Shown one piece after another: positions 1-9,055 of a DNA stretch of 38,841 nt. A model generated the notes under the pieces. It saw only the letters and a list, made by a program, of their open reading frames with translations, was not told the origin of the DNA and searched no databases. Source of the stretch: Bacteroidales bacterium (GTDB lineage: Bacteria > Bacteroidota > Bacteroidia > Bacteroidales > UBA4181); assembly GCA_031265445.1 (NCBI GenBank), contig JAISCQ010000164.1, positions 1 to 38,841 on the forward strand. The letters run 5' to 3'. Each line of letters begins with the position of its first letter. Positions within the stretch are counted from its first letter, which is position 1. The position numbers and the translations under genes are program-made.

Positions 1-39
1 GGACATTGCCTGTAAGAAATTTTCGAGAAATTTCGACAT
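1..39 (-). CDS. N-terminal fragment of an unidentified gene leaving the window on the left
   Basis: An ATG at 39-37 opens a frame that runs to the window edge without a stop and encodes MSKFLENFLQAMS. A canonical Bacteroidota promoter lies 46 bases upstream on the same strand, which is the main reason to call it. Thirteen residues are too few to assign a family, and the frame could stop just beyond the edge. Confidence 0.4.
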   Translation of the reverse strand, partial: MSKFLENFLQAMS

Positions 40-84
40 GATAAAGAATGCTTTTGATATGTTTTTGACATTAAAAATCGGGGA

Positions 85-115
85 CAAATATAAATGGTTT
101 TTGAACAAAAACAAA
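85..115 (-). promoter_or_regulatory. Bacteroidota-type promoter reading off the left edge
   Basis: Read on the minus strand, TTTG (115-112) is followed after exactly 19 bases by TATATTTG (92-85). This matches the primary-sigma consensus of the phylum, TTTG-N19-21-TAnnTTTG. It points at the partial gene starting at 39. Confidence 0.65.
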
Positions 116-150
116 AAAAGATTTGTTATGGGGGTGTTTTTTTATTTTTT

Positions 151-538
151 TGACCCTGACAGGTCGGGGCGACCCTGTCAGGTCGTTTTACGTAAGCTTA
201 CGTATACGAACCTGTCGGGGTCAAAACCGCAAATACGTCGACCACCGCTGTCAGGGTCAGGACCGCTGACAGGGTGCGTTACCCCGTTGAGCGGCATTTG
301 TAATGCCGCTCGGAACACGAGGCAATTTGCAATTGCCTGCGACGGGATCAATTCGCCAGGTTGCCCCGTTGAAGTTATCAGGAGGATCATATTTCGATTC
401 AAGAATCGATTTCCGGATTGCAAATCCGGAAATGTTCCGAGCCGAATTGCAAATTCGGCTCAACGGCGCTACCCTGACAGTGGTCGACAGACCCTGTCAG
501 CGGTGGAGTTTATTGTTTTTACTGACCCTGACAGGTCG
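151..538. repeat. Palindromic dispersed-repeat cluster, left copy
   Basis: This gene-free stretch is a mosaic of short palindromes. Module A (151-220) carries CCTGTCAGG-type inverted motifs and the 16-base palindrome TACGTAAGCTTACGTA. Module B (434-538) carries a GAGCCGAATT hairpin followed by CCCTGACAG and GACCCTGTCAG motifs. Both recur inverted at 38573-38737. Between them lie hairpins at 289-311, 320-338, 395-408, 411-431 and 439-461, most with loops of TGC, GCA or TTGTA. The cluster overlaps the last codons of the GH92 gene at 519-537. No intact coding sequence is convincing here. The design resembles REP/BIME-type intergenic elements, but no transposase of that class is in the window. 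Confidence 0.8.
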
Positions 539-2831
539 TTGACGTTCCCCATTTTACATTCGGCCGACTACCCATGACCAGTTCTATCCTGCCTCCGTTC
601 ATGATGTCGGCATAGTCGATGCAGCAGCGGCTGTAAGCCTGTCCGTTCAGCGTTGCCGACTGTATGTAAACATTTTCCGGCGAATTTCCGGACACTTCCA
701 CGGTAAATGTTTTTCCACCGGGAAGATTCCAGACAATGCGGTCGAACAGGGGAGAGGTAAGCTCAAAGCGTGTTTCTCCCGGACATACCGGATGAATCCC
801 GCTCGCCGCCAGCACGTACCAGGCCGACATTTGCCCGACGTCTTCGTTGCCGACCAGTCCCTCCACGCCGGTTTTGTAGGCATGCTCGCAGATGAAGCGC
901 GACCATTGCTGCGTTTTCCACGGCTCGCCGAGGCGGTTGTACAGGAACGGGATATGATGCACCGGTTCGTTGGCGTGGTTATAATAGTTGTTCCAGAGCA
1001 TGTTGGCGGGAGTGTTTGCGAACATGCTGTCCAGGTCGGCGATAGCAGCCCGGCGTCCTCCCATCAGCTCCGCCATTCCGGCGACGTCGTGCGGGACAAA
1101 CCATCCCTGCTGATACGGGTTCGACTCGGCGCAACCGTAATCCTGCCGGAGGCGTCCTTCGGGGGGCAGGGGGGCAAACGAACCGTCGTTCCGTCGCGGG
1201 CGGAACCAGTGCATCTCGTCTGCGTCCCAGATGTTACGGTATGATTGGGACAGTTTGAGGTATTTTTCCTGCTCGGCCGTTTTACCCAACTGTCGGGCCA
1301 GCTCCGCCATGCACCATTCGGTGTAGGCATGTTCGAGCGTGCTTGAGATGTCGCCCGAGTGCCCCCGTTTTTCGTTTCCGAAACGTTCGGTCGTTGCCAC
1401 GGCGTATTTCCATGCGCGTTCCGTGTCGAACCCGCGGATACCTTTGGCGTATGCGTCAACAATGACGGATATGGCGGGATTACCCAGCATGCAGCCGCTG
1501 TATGCGTTCAGGAACTCCCAGCGTTCGAGGTAGCCTTCGCCGCTTTCTTCGGCAAGCGTGACAAGCGAGTTAATGAGGTCGTTCACCACGTCGGGGGAGA
1601 TAATCGTTTGCAGGGGCATCTGGCTCCGGAAGACGTCCCAGCCGCTGAAAACCGTCCGCTTGCGGAACGAGTCGGCCGTATGTACTTGACGGTCGCCGCC
1701 AGGATATTTTCCATCCGCATCGCTGAACATGCGCGGGTCAATCATCGTGTGATACAGGGCGGTGTAGAAAATCGTCCGTTGCGCCTCCGTTCCCCCGCTC
1801 ACGGTGATTCGTCCCAGCGCTTCGTCCCACAGCGCGCGGGTCTGTTCGCGGACTTTGTCGAAATCCCAGTGCGGGATGCCGGCTTCGAGGTTTTTGCGCG
1901 CGCCTTCTTCGCTGACAAACGAGATGCCGGTCTTCATCAAAACCTGCTCGCCTGCCGAAGTCTCAAATTCAGTGAAAAAACCAAGATGTTTTCCCTCGTA
2001 ACTTTTTACATTGCGGATGATCTGCGCGCCTGCCACCAATTGCTGATAGGCGTCGCTCGTCACTTCTTCGCGGCGTCGCACCTGATCATCGGGGATATCG
2101 GCGCTCCATACGCCGGTATTTTTCAGCGGTCGCGAGAATTTTGCGCAGTAATATACGGTATAGAGAGCCTTTCCGGCGCCGTTACCCCAGCCGCCGCCTT
2201 CGGGCGTACATTCCATTCGTCCGGAGACGGTATGGCCGTCGACGACCTTCAGCGTTTGCCATGTAGATGTTCCTCCAACCCTGCGGGACAGGTCAATCTG
2301 TATTCGCGACGTCCTGCTTTCCGGATAGGTGAACCGGAGCATTCCGGCGCGGGGCGTGACGGTCGCTTCCGCCCGGATATCATCATCGGTCAGGTGTACG
2401 GAATAGTAGCCGGCTTTTGCCGTTTCGGTCGCCTTGTCGTATCGCGAGCGGTAGCCGGCTTCCGGTTGTTCCGGTTTCCCGGCAATGACCTTCAGGTCGC
2501 CGGTTGTGGGCATGGCGAGGAAATTGCCGAGGTCGCCATACCAGCCGACGCCGCTCATTTGCGTCATCGCAAATCCTTCAATGGTCGTATGTTCGTAGCT
2601 GTAACCGCAGCCGTTGTCGCCGCCGGTGATCGTGTTGGGACTGACCTGCACCATCCCGAACGGAGACGCCGCGCCGGGAAAGGTTTTGCCTAACCCGTGA
2701 TTCGCGCCCGCAGCACGGATGTTTGTACTTGCGCCGATCAACGGGTCGACATAATCGGAGAGACGCACTTCCTGCCGGATACCGCATGCATACGCCGGCA
2801 AACATAAAATAAAAAGAATCACTGTTTTCAT
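519..2831 (-). CDS. GH92 family alpha-mannosidase lipoprotein
   Basis: Glycoside hydrolase family 92 enzymes are calcium-dependent exo-alpha-mannosidases that trim mannose from host or fungal glycans, usually at the cell surface or in the periplasm of Bacteroidota. The 770-residue product is of usual length. The N-terminus is hydrophobic and ends in AYAC, a lipobox-like cleavage site. The mature protein begins with the family's YVDPLIG segment. The ESNPYQQGWFVPHDVAG block around residue 568 holds the likely acid Glu, and GNEDVGQMSAWYV around residue 660 is the active-site block; most relatives have two Asp there, while this one has Glu-Asp. The last residues (TCQGQ and the stop) are read from a copy of the intergenic repeat, so the native end was probably just after PNVKWG. 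The gene lies 54 bases downstream of uvrA on the same strand and may be co-transcribed with it. No susC/susD pair is nearby. Confidence 0.93.
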   Translation of the reverse strand: MKTVILFILCLPAYACGIRQEVRLSDYVDPLIGASTNIRAAGANHGLGKTFPGAASPFGMVQVSPNTITGGDNGCGYSYEHTTIEGFAMTQMSGVGWYGDLGNFLAMPTTGDLKVIAGKPEQPEAGYRSRYDKATETAKAGYYSVHLTDDDIRAEATVTPRAGMLRFTYPESRTSRIQIDLSRRVGGTSTWQTLKVVDGHTVSGRMECTPEGGGWGNGAGKALYTVYYCAKFSRPLKNTGVWSADIPDDQVRRREEVTSDAYQQLVAGAQIIRNVKSYEGKHLGFFTEFETSAGEQVLMKTGISFVSEEGARKNLEAGIPHWDFDKVREQTRALWDEALGRITVSGGTEAQRTIFYTALYHTMIDPRMFSDADGKYPGGDRQVHTADSFRKRTVFSGWDVFRSQMPLQTIISPDVVNDLINSLVTLAEESGEGYLERWEFLNAYSGCMLGNPAISVIVDAYAKGIRGFDTERAWKYAVATTERFGNEKRGHSGDISSTLEHAYTEWCMAELARQLGKTAEQEKYLKLSQSYRNIWDADEMHWFRPRRNDGSFAPLPPEGRLRQDYGCAESNPYQQGWFVPHDVAGMAELMGGRRAAIADLDSMFANTPANMLWNNYYNHANEPVHHIPFLYNRLGEPWKTQQWSRFICEHAYKTGVEGLVGNEDVGQMSAWYVLAASGIHPVCPGETRFELTSPLFDRIVWNLPGGKTFTVEVSGNSPENVYIQSATLNGQAYSRCCIDYADIMNGGRIELVMGSRPNVKWGTSTTCQGQ

Positions 2832-2885
2832 ACCTATAATAATATTACATTCGGAACTTTTTGTTGCATTGCCTCTGGGGCCGGG

Positions 2886-5738
2886 CTATTTGATTCCTTC
2901 CTGCCGTAGAAATTCCGCCGTGTAGCTTTTCTTATCTTTCGCCACCTGTTCGGGGGTGCCGCAACAGATCAGTTTACCACCGCCGGCGCCTCCTTCAGGC
3001 CCAATGTCGATGATCCAGTCGGCCATCTTGATGACATCCAGGTTATGCTCAATCACTACCACGGTATTGCCGCGGTCCACCAAGCGGTTGAGTACATCCA
3101 ACAGGGCGCAGACGTCGTCGAAATGGAGTCCGGTAGTCGGTTCGTCGAGGATGTATAGCGTCTTGCCGGTATCGCGTTTGGCCAGTTCGGTGGCTAACTT
3201 CACCCGCTGGCTTTCGCCGCCCGACAGTGTGGTGGAAGGCTGTCCCAGTTTAACATAGCCCATCCCCACCTGTTGCAGGGCAAGCAGGTGGGGCAGTATC
3301 GAGTGGTGGTTCCGGAAAAACTCCGCAGCCACGTTGATGGTCATGTCCAGCACATCATGGATGTTTTTCCCGTTGTACTTTATTTCGAGCGTTTCGCGGT
3401 TGTAGCGTTTTCCGTTGCAGATATTGCAGGGCACGTACACGTTGGGCAGGAAATTCATCTCGATGGTTTGCACTCCGGCGCCGCAGCAGGTTTCGCAACG
3501 GCCGCCCTTGACGTTGAACGAAAACCGTCCCTGGTTGTATCCGCGGATCATCGACTCGGGCGTTTTGGCAAACAGATCGCGTACGTCGGTGAACAGGCCG
3601 GTGTAGGTGGCCGGGTTCGAGCGCGGCGTGCGTCCCAGCGGCGACTGGTCTACCTGGATCACCTTGTCGATGAACTCCAACCCTTCGATGCTTTTGTAGG
3701 GCAGCGGTTCCTGCAACGAGCGGTAGAAATGCCTGCTGAGGATGGGTTGCAGCGTTTCGTTGACCAATGTTGATTTTCCGCTTCCCGATACGCCCGTCAC
3801 ACAGATGAACATTCCCAACGGAAAATCGACTGTTATTTTTTTGAGGTTGTTACCCTCTGCGCCCTTGATGCGGAGTATTTTGCCTTTGCCCTGGCGCCGC
3901 TGTGCGGGTATGTTGATGGCTTTTACGCCGTTAAGGTATTGCGCCGTAAGCGAATTGCCCTTAACAATCTCCGATGGCGGCCCCACGGACACGACCTCGC
4001 CGCCTTTGCGTCCGGCCATCGGTCCCATGTCCACCACGTAATCGGCCGAAAGGATCATCTCCCGGTCGTGTTCCACCACGATGATCGAGTTACCCGCATC
4101 GCGCAGTTGTTGCAGCGCCTGTATCAGCTTGCGGTTGTCGCGCTGGTGCAGGCCGATACTTGGCTCGTCCAGGATGTAGAGTACATTCACTAATTGTGAA
4201 CCGATTTGTGTGGCAAGGCGTATCCGCTGGCTCTCACCGCCCGACAGGCTTCGCGAGCCGAGGTTCAGCGAGAGGTAATACAAGCCCACGTCGAGCAGGA
4301 AGCGGATGCGGGTGCGTATCTCCTTGATGATTTCGTGCGCGATCTGCTTCTGCCTGTCCGTCAGGTGTTCCTCCAGGGTGTCGAACCAGTTGTTGAGCGT
4401 GCTCACGTCCATGGCGGCCAGTTCGGCAATATTTTTGCCGTTGATGCGGAAATGGAGCGATTCCTGCTTGAGCCGCGCTCCGTGACATTCGGGACAAACG
4501 ACATGACGAATGAACTGTTTGGCCCAGGATTGCGCTTTCTTCGACGGGTTTTCGGAATGTTCCTGAGTCACGTAATTCACTACGCCGTCGAAACTTACCT
4601 GGTATTCGAATTTCCCGTAAGGGCTTTTTACTTTGAATGCGCCTTCCGTTCCGTAGAGGATTGCTTGCAGGGCCTCATCCGGAAATTCGTTCAACGGCAT
4701 ATTCAGCGTACAGCCGTATTTGGAGGCGATGGCTTCCACCTGGCTGAAAATCATGGATGCCTTGGCCGGTCCCAAAGGTGCGATGCCGCCATTGCTGATG
4801 TTTTGTTTGGGATCGGGGATGATCTTGTCCATGTCCGCTTCCGATACTTCGCCCAGTCCGTTGCAGTACGGACAAACGCCCTGCGGCGAATTGAACGAAA
4901 AGGTATGAGGGGCGGGTTCGTTGTACGACAATCCTGTGGCAGGGCACATCAGTTGGCGGCTGTAATAGCGGGTGTCGCCGCTCTCCCTGTCGATCACCAT
5001 CATCACGCCTTTTCCCTGCTTCATGGCCGTTTGCACGGATGCTTTCAGGCGTTTGCCGGTTTTTTTCTCCACCATTAACTTGTCCACCACCATTTCTATA
5101 TAGTGCAACTTGTAGCGGTCTACCTTCATGCCGGCTTTCAGTTCGCACACTTCGCCGTCGATACGGGCATGCAGGAATCCTTTGCGCCGTATCTGCTCGA
5201 ACAGTTCCTTATAGTGTCCCTTGCGGCCTTTCACCAGTGGGGCGAGGATATATACCGCTTTTCCGGCAAACCGTTCCATCATCAGGGTGATGATCTGGTC
5301 GTCCGTGTACTTCACCATCTTCTCGCCCGTGTTCATCGAATAGGCTTCGGCAATACGGGCATAGAGCAAACGCAGGAAGTCGTACACCTCGGTGATGGTG
5401 CCCACGGTACTTCGCGGGTTACGGCTCACGGTCTTTTGCTCGATCGCGATGACAGGACTCAGTCCGGTAATTTTGTCGACATCCGGACGTTCCATATCCC
5501 CGAGGAACTGCCGTGCGTAGGCCGATAACGTTTCAATGTAGCGGCGTTGACCTTCCGCATAGATCGTATCAAAAGCCAGCGATGATTTTCCGCTGCCGCT
5601 TAGTCCCGTAATCACAGTCAACCGGTCGCGCGGAATGACCACATCGATATTCTTCAGGTTATGTTCGCGAGCGCCGTAAACCTCAACGGTATTGGCCGGA
5701 TCGCCTGTTCTCTTTGATTTTTGATATTCAATTCGCAT
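2886..5738 (-). CDS. uvrA: Excinuclease ABC subunit A
   Basis: UvrA is the damage-recognition ATPase of nucleotide excision repair; a dimer loads UvrB onto lesions. The 950 residues show both ABC modules: Walker [10 protein letters not shown] near residue 51, a first [12 protein letters not shown] signature, a second Walker [10 protein letters not shown] and a second [12 protein letters not shown]. The C-terminal zinc module is intact (RCETCCGAG and PCNICNGK). In the first zinc module the four ligand positions read C265, T268, C289 and C292, so one Cys is replaced by Thr. The start ATG at 5738 lies 20 bases from a TACATTTG -7 element, giving a short leader. GH92 follows on the same strand. 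Confidence 0.97.
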   Translation of the reverse strand: MRIEYQKSKRTGDPANTVEVYGAREHNLKNIDVVIPRDRLTVITGLSGSGKSSLAFDTIYAEGQRRYIETLSAYARQFLGDMERPDVDKITGLSPVIAIEQKTVSRNPRSTVGTITEVYDFLRLLYARIAEAYSMNTGEKMVKYTDDQIITLMMERFAGKAVYILAPLVKGRKGHYKELFEQIRRKGFLHARIDGEVCELKAGMKVDRYKLHYIEMVVDKLMVEKKTGKRLKASVQTAMKQGKGVMMVIDRESGDTRYYSRQLMCPATGLSYNEPAPHTFSFNSPQGVCPYCNGLGEVSEADMDKIIPDPKQNISNGGIAPLGPAKASMIFSQVEAIASKYGCTLNMPLNEFPDEALQAILYGTEGAFKVKSPYGKFEYQVSFDGVVNYVTQEHSENPSKKAQSWAKQFIRHVVCPECHGARLKQESLHFRINGKNIAELAAMDVSTLNNWFDTLEEHLTDRQKQIAHEIIKEIRTRIRFLLDVGLYYLSLNLGSRSLSGGESQRIRLATQIGSQLVNVLYILDEPSIGLHQRDNRKLIQALQQLRDAGNSIIVVEHDREMILSADYVVDMGPMAGRKGGEVVSVGPPSEIVKGNSLTAQYLNGVKAINIPAQRRQGKGKILRIKGAEGNNLKKITVDFPLGMFICVTGVSGSGKSTLVNETLQPILSRHFYRSLQEPLPYKSIEGLEFIDKVIQVDQSPLGRTPRSNPATYTGLFTDVRDLFAKTPESMIRGYNQGRFSFNVKGGRCETCCGAGVQTIEMNFLPNVYVPCNICNGKRYNRETLEIKYNGKNIHDVLDMTINVAAEFFRNHHSILPHLLALQQVGMGYVKLGQPSTTLSGGESQRVKLATELAKRDTGKTLYILDEPTTGLHFDDVCALLDVLNRLVDRGNTVVVIEHNLDVIKMADWIIDIGPEGGAGGGKLICCGTPEQVAKDKKSYTAEFLRQEGIK

Positions 5739-5757
5739 GAGATAAGAATGGAGTCGA

Positions 5758-5765
5758 CAAATGTA
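5758..5765 (-). promoter_or_regulatory. -7 element for uvrA
   Basis: TACATTTG on the minus strand fits TAnnTTTG and lies 19 bases before the uvrA start codon. No good TTTG is present at the -33 distance, so only the -7 half is supported. Confidence 0.45.
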
Positions 5766-5858
5766 GTAATTGAAATTTGAAATCTGATCGTTGAAAACCG
5801 AGAATTTATTCTTTTTTTGAGGCGCTGTGAGAGAAAGAATGGGGTAAAAAGATCGTTT

Positions 5859-5888
5859 TTTGCATGTTACAGGAAAAGATTACCTTTG
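5859..5888 (+). promoter_or_regulatory. Promoter for the LolA-like gene
   Basis: TTTG at 5859-5862 is followed after 18 bases by TACCTTTG at 5881-5888, close to the Bacteroidota consensus. Transcription should begin near 5893-5896, leaving an unusually long leader of about 160 bases before the start at 6054. Confidence 0.6.
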
Positions 5889-6053
5889 TGAGGTAAAAAT
5901 TAAAAGACGGGAAGCCCTGAAACAAGAACGGGTACTGATCGGGAGCATCGGCGAAAGCAACGGGGAACATGCGACCGACAGGTACAACAGGGTGGACTTA
6001 ACCGAATTATCGTTGCTTGCTTTGTGTCAATTTTAATCTGAAATCATTTTAAT
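5889..6053 (+). other. Long 5' leader of the LolA-like gene, function unknown
   Basis: After the promoter the sequence changes from AT-rich to about 50% GC for some 140 bases, then becomes AT-rich just before the start codon. One frame (5848-6036) is free of stops for 62 codons, but its only usable start, a TTG at 5860, sits inside the promoter. I recognised no known RNA family and no terminator-like hairpin. It could be a structured leader, a small RNA or a decayed coding segment. Confidence 0.35.
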
Positions 6054-6728
6054 ATGTCTCAAAAACGCGTTCTTCACGCTTCACTCTTTGCGTTCCTTTT
6101 CCTGTTTTCCGCTTACGGACAGGACGATAGCCGTTCGCAAAAAATCATCGACGATATGGCAGCCAAGTTTAAATCGTATCGGAGCGTGTCCCTTAAATTT
6201 TCCGTAATCATCACGCAATTGCAGGATAAGTCGGAAACGGAGCAGGAAGGGAAAATATGGGTGAAGGGCGACAAGTACAAACTTGAAGCGCCCGATTATA
6301 CGCTCTATTTCGACGGATCGAAGGTTTACCAGTATCTGCCCGGGGCCAGGGAAGTGAACATCACCAAGCCCGATCCCGACGAAACCGATGAGGATTTCCG
6401 ATTATTGAACCCGCAAACGTATTTCCATCTTTCGTCAAAAAGCTTCAAAAGCAGACTGATCAAGGAAAGCATCCGGGATAACCGCAAAGCGTACGAAATA
6501 GACCTGTATCCCATACAGCTGAAAACCACCAAATATTCGCGTATTCGTATGATGGTCGAGAAATCGACCCTGCAATTGGTTCATTTAAAGGTTTTCCTGA
6601 AAGACGGTTCCCAGTATGCACTTTCGTTCAAGCCGTATGATGTACTGCAGACCGCTTTGCGCGATTCCTTTTTTACATTCAATACAATTGAACATCCTGA
6701 TGTGGAGGTGATTGACCTGACGTTTTAA
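6054..6728 (+). CDS. LolA-like outer-membrane lipoprotein carrier
   Basis: LolA is the periplasmic chaperone that receives lipoproteins from the LolCDE transporter and carries them to the outer membrane. The 224-residue product begins with a signal peptide whose hydrophobic core ends in AYGQ, giving cleavage near residue 22. It continues with the family pattern: a helix ending in MAAKFKSYRSVS, then alternating strands including GKIWVKGDKYKLEAPDYTLYFDG and the motif KVYQYLPGAREV. Bacteroidota homologues are usually annotated as outer membrane lipoprotein carrier protein LolA, and this length fits. It stands alone on the plus strand between uvrA and htpG; no LolB or LolCDE gene is in the window. 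Confidence 0.88.
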   Translation: MSQKRVLHASLFAFLFLFSAYGQDDSRSQKIIDDMAAKFKSYRSVSLKFSVIITQLQDKSETEQEGKIWVKGDKYKLEAPDYTLYFDGSKVYQYLPGAREVNITKPDPDETDEDFRLLNPQTYFHLSSKSFKSRLIKESIRDNRKAYEIDLYPIQLKTTKYSRIRMMVEKSTLQLVHLKVFLKDGSQYALSFKPYDVLQTALRDSFFTFNTIEHPDVEVIDLTF

Positions 6729-6771
6729 CCTCATTCCAACCCGGTTTGCAGCCTGACAGGGCTGATCGGCG

Positions 6772-6813
6772 AAAAAAAAACAAGCGGCTGGGAATCACTC
6801 TCCGCCGCTTGTT
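6772..6813 (-). terminator. Intrinsic terminator of htpG
   Basis: The arms ACAAGCGGC (6780-6788) and GCCGCTTGT (6804-6812) form a GC-rich hairpin. On the minus strand it is followed by a run of T from the A-tract at 6772-6780. It lies between the convergent LolA-like gene and htpG. The plus-strand side lacks a U-tract, so it is best read as the htpG terminator, possibly weakly bidirectional. Confidence 0.8.
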
Positions 6814-6835
6814 ACACATATGAAACAAAAGCTAC

Positions 6836-8881
6836 TTACTTTATTATATCAACGCTCCGATGTATGAATTTGTTCAATTCCTCACCTTTGAGCATATTAT
6901 TCGCTAACAGGGCCAAATCGACCAATTGGCGGGCGAGTTGGCTGGTTTTACCGTATTCGGCCAACACATTTTTTTTGTTGTTGCGTATCCCGTCTTCCTT
7001 TTTTTCCAGTTCGTCGCGCCTGTCTTTTTGCGCCTGATCTATTTCCTCTTCTTTTTTACCTTTGATTTGTTCCTTCAAGACATTCAACTCTGTGCTCACA
7101 GGCTCCAACTCGCCGGCAATGGCTTTGAGCTGTTCACCCAGGTCGCCGTTCTTTTCGGCAATCACCTTTTTCACCAGCGGGTGGTCGGTATTCACTGCCA
7201 GGTTGAAACTGTCGGGCATCTGTCCGTAGAAGTTCATTCCTCCTCCGCCGCCCAAGGCCGACATATCCTTCATCCTGCGCATAAATTCCGCCTGGGTGAT
7301 GATCATCGGTTGCGCCCGTTCGCCCATGCTTTCGCAGGTGACGAAGAAGTGTCCGGCTGACGATGGCATCAGCGGTTCGAAAATTTCGCGCATGTCGTCC
7401 TGTTCGGCCTGCGGCAGGGCGCTTGCTATATGGCCGTCTTTTTGTATCAGGCGGTCTACTACATCCGAGTCCACGCGGGCGTAGTGCACATCGCTGTTTT
7501 TGCTTTCGAGGTAATTGATGAAGTGGATATCCAGCTGTCCGTCCAGGCTCAGCACATCGTAGCCTTTGGCTTTGGCCGCCTCGATGAAACTGTACTGCGC
7601 CTGCACATCGGTAGCATAGAGGTATACCGTTTTCCTGTCCTTGTCGGTTTGCTCGCCTTTCACCAACTGGTGATACTCGTCGAGCGTGAAATACCTGTTA
7701 TCCGTATTTTTCAGCAGGATAAACTTTTCGGTGCGTTCTGCGAATTTTTCTTCGGAGATCATACCGTATTCGATGAAAAGCTTCAGGTTGTCCCATTTCT
7801 TTTCGAATTCGGGACGATCCTTCTTGAAGATCTCTTCCAGGCGATCGGCCACTTTCTTGGTGATGTGGCTCGAAATCTTCTTCACGTTCGAATCGCTCTG
7901 CAGGTAACTGCGCGATACGTTGAGCGGGATGTCCGGCGAATCGATCACGCCATGCAGCAGGGTAAGAAAGTCGGGTACGATGCCTTCCACCGAGTCCGTC
8001 ACGTACACCTGGTTGCAGTACAACTGTATCCTGTTCTTCTGAAATTCGATATTGCTCTTGATTTTCGGGAAGTACAGTATTCCCGTGAGGTTGAACGGAT
8101 AGTCCACGTTCAGGTGGATGTAGAACATCGGGTCTTCCTGCATCGGGTACAGGTCGCGGTAGAACTTCATGTAGTCTTCGTCCTTCAAATCGGCAGGCTT
8201 GCGCGTCCACAGCGGGCTGACATCGTTGATGATCCTGTCCTTTCCGGTTTCCACCTCTTTGCCGTCCTTCCATTCCTTTTCCTTGCCGAAAGCGATTTCG
8301 ACGGGCAGATAGCGGCAGTATTTGCGCAACAGGCCTTCGATACGCTGTTCTTCGAGAAATTCCTTCGACTCGTCGTCAATGTGCAGGATGATTTCCGTAC
8401 CGCGATCGGCCTTGTCGGAATCCTCCATCCTGTATTCGGGGCTGCCGTCGCATATCCATTTCACGGATTTGGCGCCTTCCCGGTACGAGAGGCTGCGCAC
8501 TTCCACTTTTTTCGACACCATGAAGGCCGAGTAGAAACCCAGCCCGAAATGCCCGATAATGTTCTGGTCCTTATATTTCCTGATGAATTCGTCGGCGCTC
8601 GAAAACGCGATTTGGTTCAGGTATTTATCCATTTCCTCGGCGGTCATCCCGATGCCATGGTCGGTGATGATCAGTTTATCTTTTTCCAGGGCCACGCGTA
8701 TGGTCAAGTCGCCCAGTTCGCCTTTGAACTCGCCGCTCGATGCCAGCGTCTTGAGTTTTTGTGTGGCATCAATGGCATTCGAGATGATTTCGCGCAGGAA
8801 AATTTCGTGATCGGAATAGAGGAATTTCTTGATGATCGGGAAAATGTTCTCGGTGGTTACGCCAATGGTTCCGTTTTGCAT
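6836..8881 (-). CDS. htpG: Chaperone HtpG (bacterial Hsp90)
   Basis: HtpG is the cytosolic ATP-dependent Hsp90 chaperone. The 681-residue product begins MQNGTIGVTTENIFPIIK and contains the GHKL ATP-binding motifs: FLREIISNAIDA, ITDHGIGMT and IIGHFGLGFYSAFMV. The middle domain has the catalytic-loop segment IPLNVSRSYLQSD, followed by a charged C-terminal dimerisation region. The phylum's form is longer than E. coli HtpG (624 residues), and this matches it. The gene is monocistronic, with a promoter at 8915-8946 and a terminator at 6772-6813. No CIRCE-type operator was seen. Confidence 0.97.
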   Translation of the reverse strand: MQNGTIGVTTENIFPIIKKFLYSDHEIFLREIISNAIDATQKLKTLASSGEFKGELGDLTIRVALEKDKLIITDHGIGMTAEEMDKYLNQIAFSSADEFIRKYKDQNIIGHFGLGFYSAFMVSKKVEVRSLSYREGAKSVKWICDGSPEYRMEDSDKADRGTEIILHIDDESKEFLEEQRIEGLLRKYCRYLPVEIAFGKEKEWKDGKEVETGKDRIINDVSPLWTRKPADLKDEDYMKFYRDLYPMQEDPMFYIHLNVDYPFNLTGILYFPKIKSNIEFQKNRIQLYCNQVYVTDSVEGIVPDFLTLLHGVIDSPDIPLNVSRSYLQSDSNVKKISSHITKKVADRLEEIFKKDRPEFEKKWDNLKLFIEYGMISEEKFAERTEKFILLKNTDNRYFTLDEYHQLVKGEQTDKDRKTVYLYATDVQAQYSFIEAAKAKGYDVLSLDGQLDIHFINYLESKNSDVHYARVDSDVVDRLIQKDGHIASALPQAEQDDMREIFEPLMPSSAGHFFVTCESMGERAQPMIITQAEFMRRMKDMSALGGGGGMNFYGQMPDSFNLAVNTDHPLVKKVIAEKNGDLGEQLKAIAGELEPVSTELNVLKEQIKGKKEEEIDQAQKDRRDELEKKEDGIRNNKKNVLAEYGKTSQLARQLVDLALLANNMLKGEELNKFIHRSVDIIK

Positions 8882-8914
8882 ATTTTTTTTAGACTTTATG
8901 GTTTTATGATTTTA

Positions 8915-8946
8915 CAAAATAAGAATCAATAATGATTTCGTTCAAA
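8915..8946 (-). promoter_or_regulatory. Probable htpG promoter
   Basis: On the minus strand TTTG (8946-8943) is followed after 20 bases by TTATTTTG (8922-8915), one mismatch from TAnnTTTG. The start codon is 33 bases further on. Confidence 0.5.
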
Positions 8947-9055
8947 CAGCAAACAAAGCGTGTGCCATCAGCTAAACGGCTGACATTTTGTGGCAATTTA
9001 TCCGTGCAGGATGCCAAATTGACATGTAATGCAGATGCTTCACGCAACCCGAAGC

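Noticed and set aside
38-577. A 179-codon plus-strand frame and smaller ones across the left repeat cluster
   Set aside because: They are built from palindromic repeats, have no family resemblance and overlap the end of the GH92 gene on the other strand.
1359-2693. 444-codon plus-strand frame
   Set aside because: It is antisense to GH92 and shares its codon pattern; the GH92 frame has clear family motifs.
5848-6036. 62-codon protein in the LolA leader
   Set aside because: Its only start, a TTG at 5860, lies inside the promoter, and no ATG or GTG is in frame.
6737-6770. Additional repeat copy (AGCCTGACAGGGCTGATCGG)
   Set aside because: Only the short CCTGACAGG core is shared, too little to call a separate family member.
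7430-8932. 500-codon plus-strand frame
   Set aside because: It is the antisense shadow of htpG.
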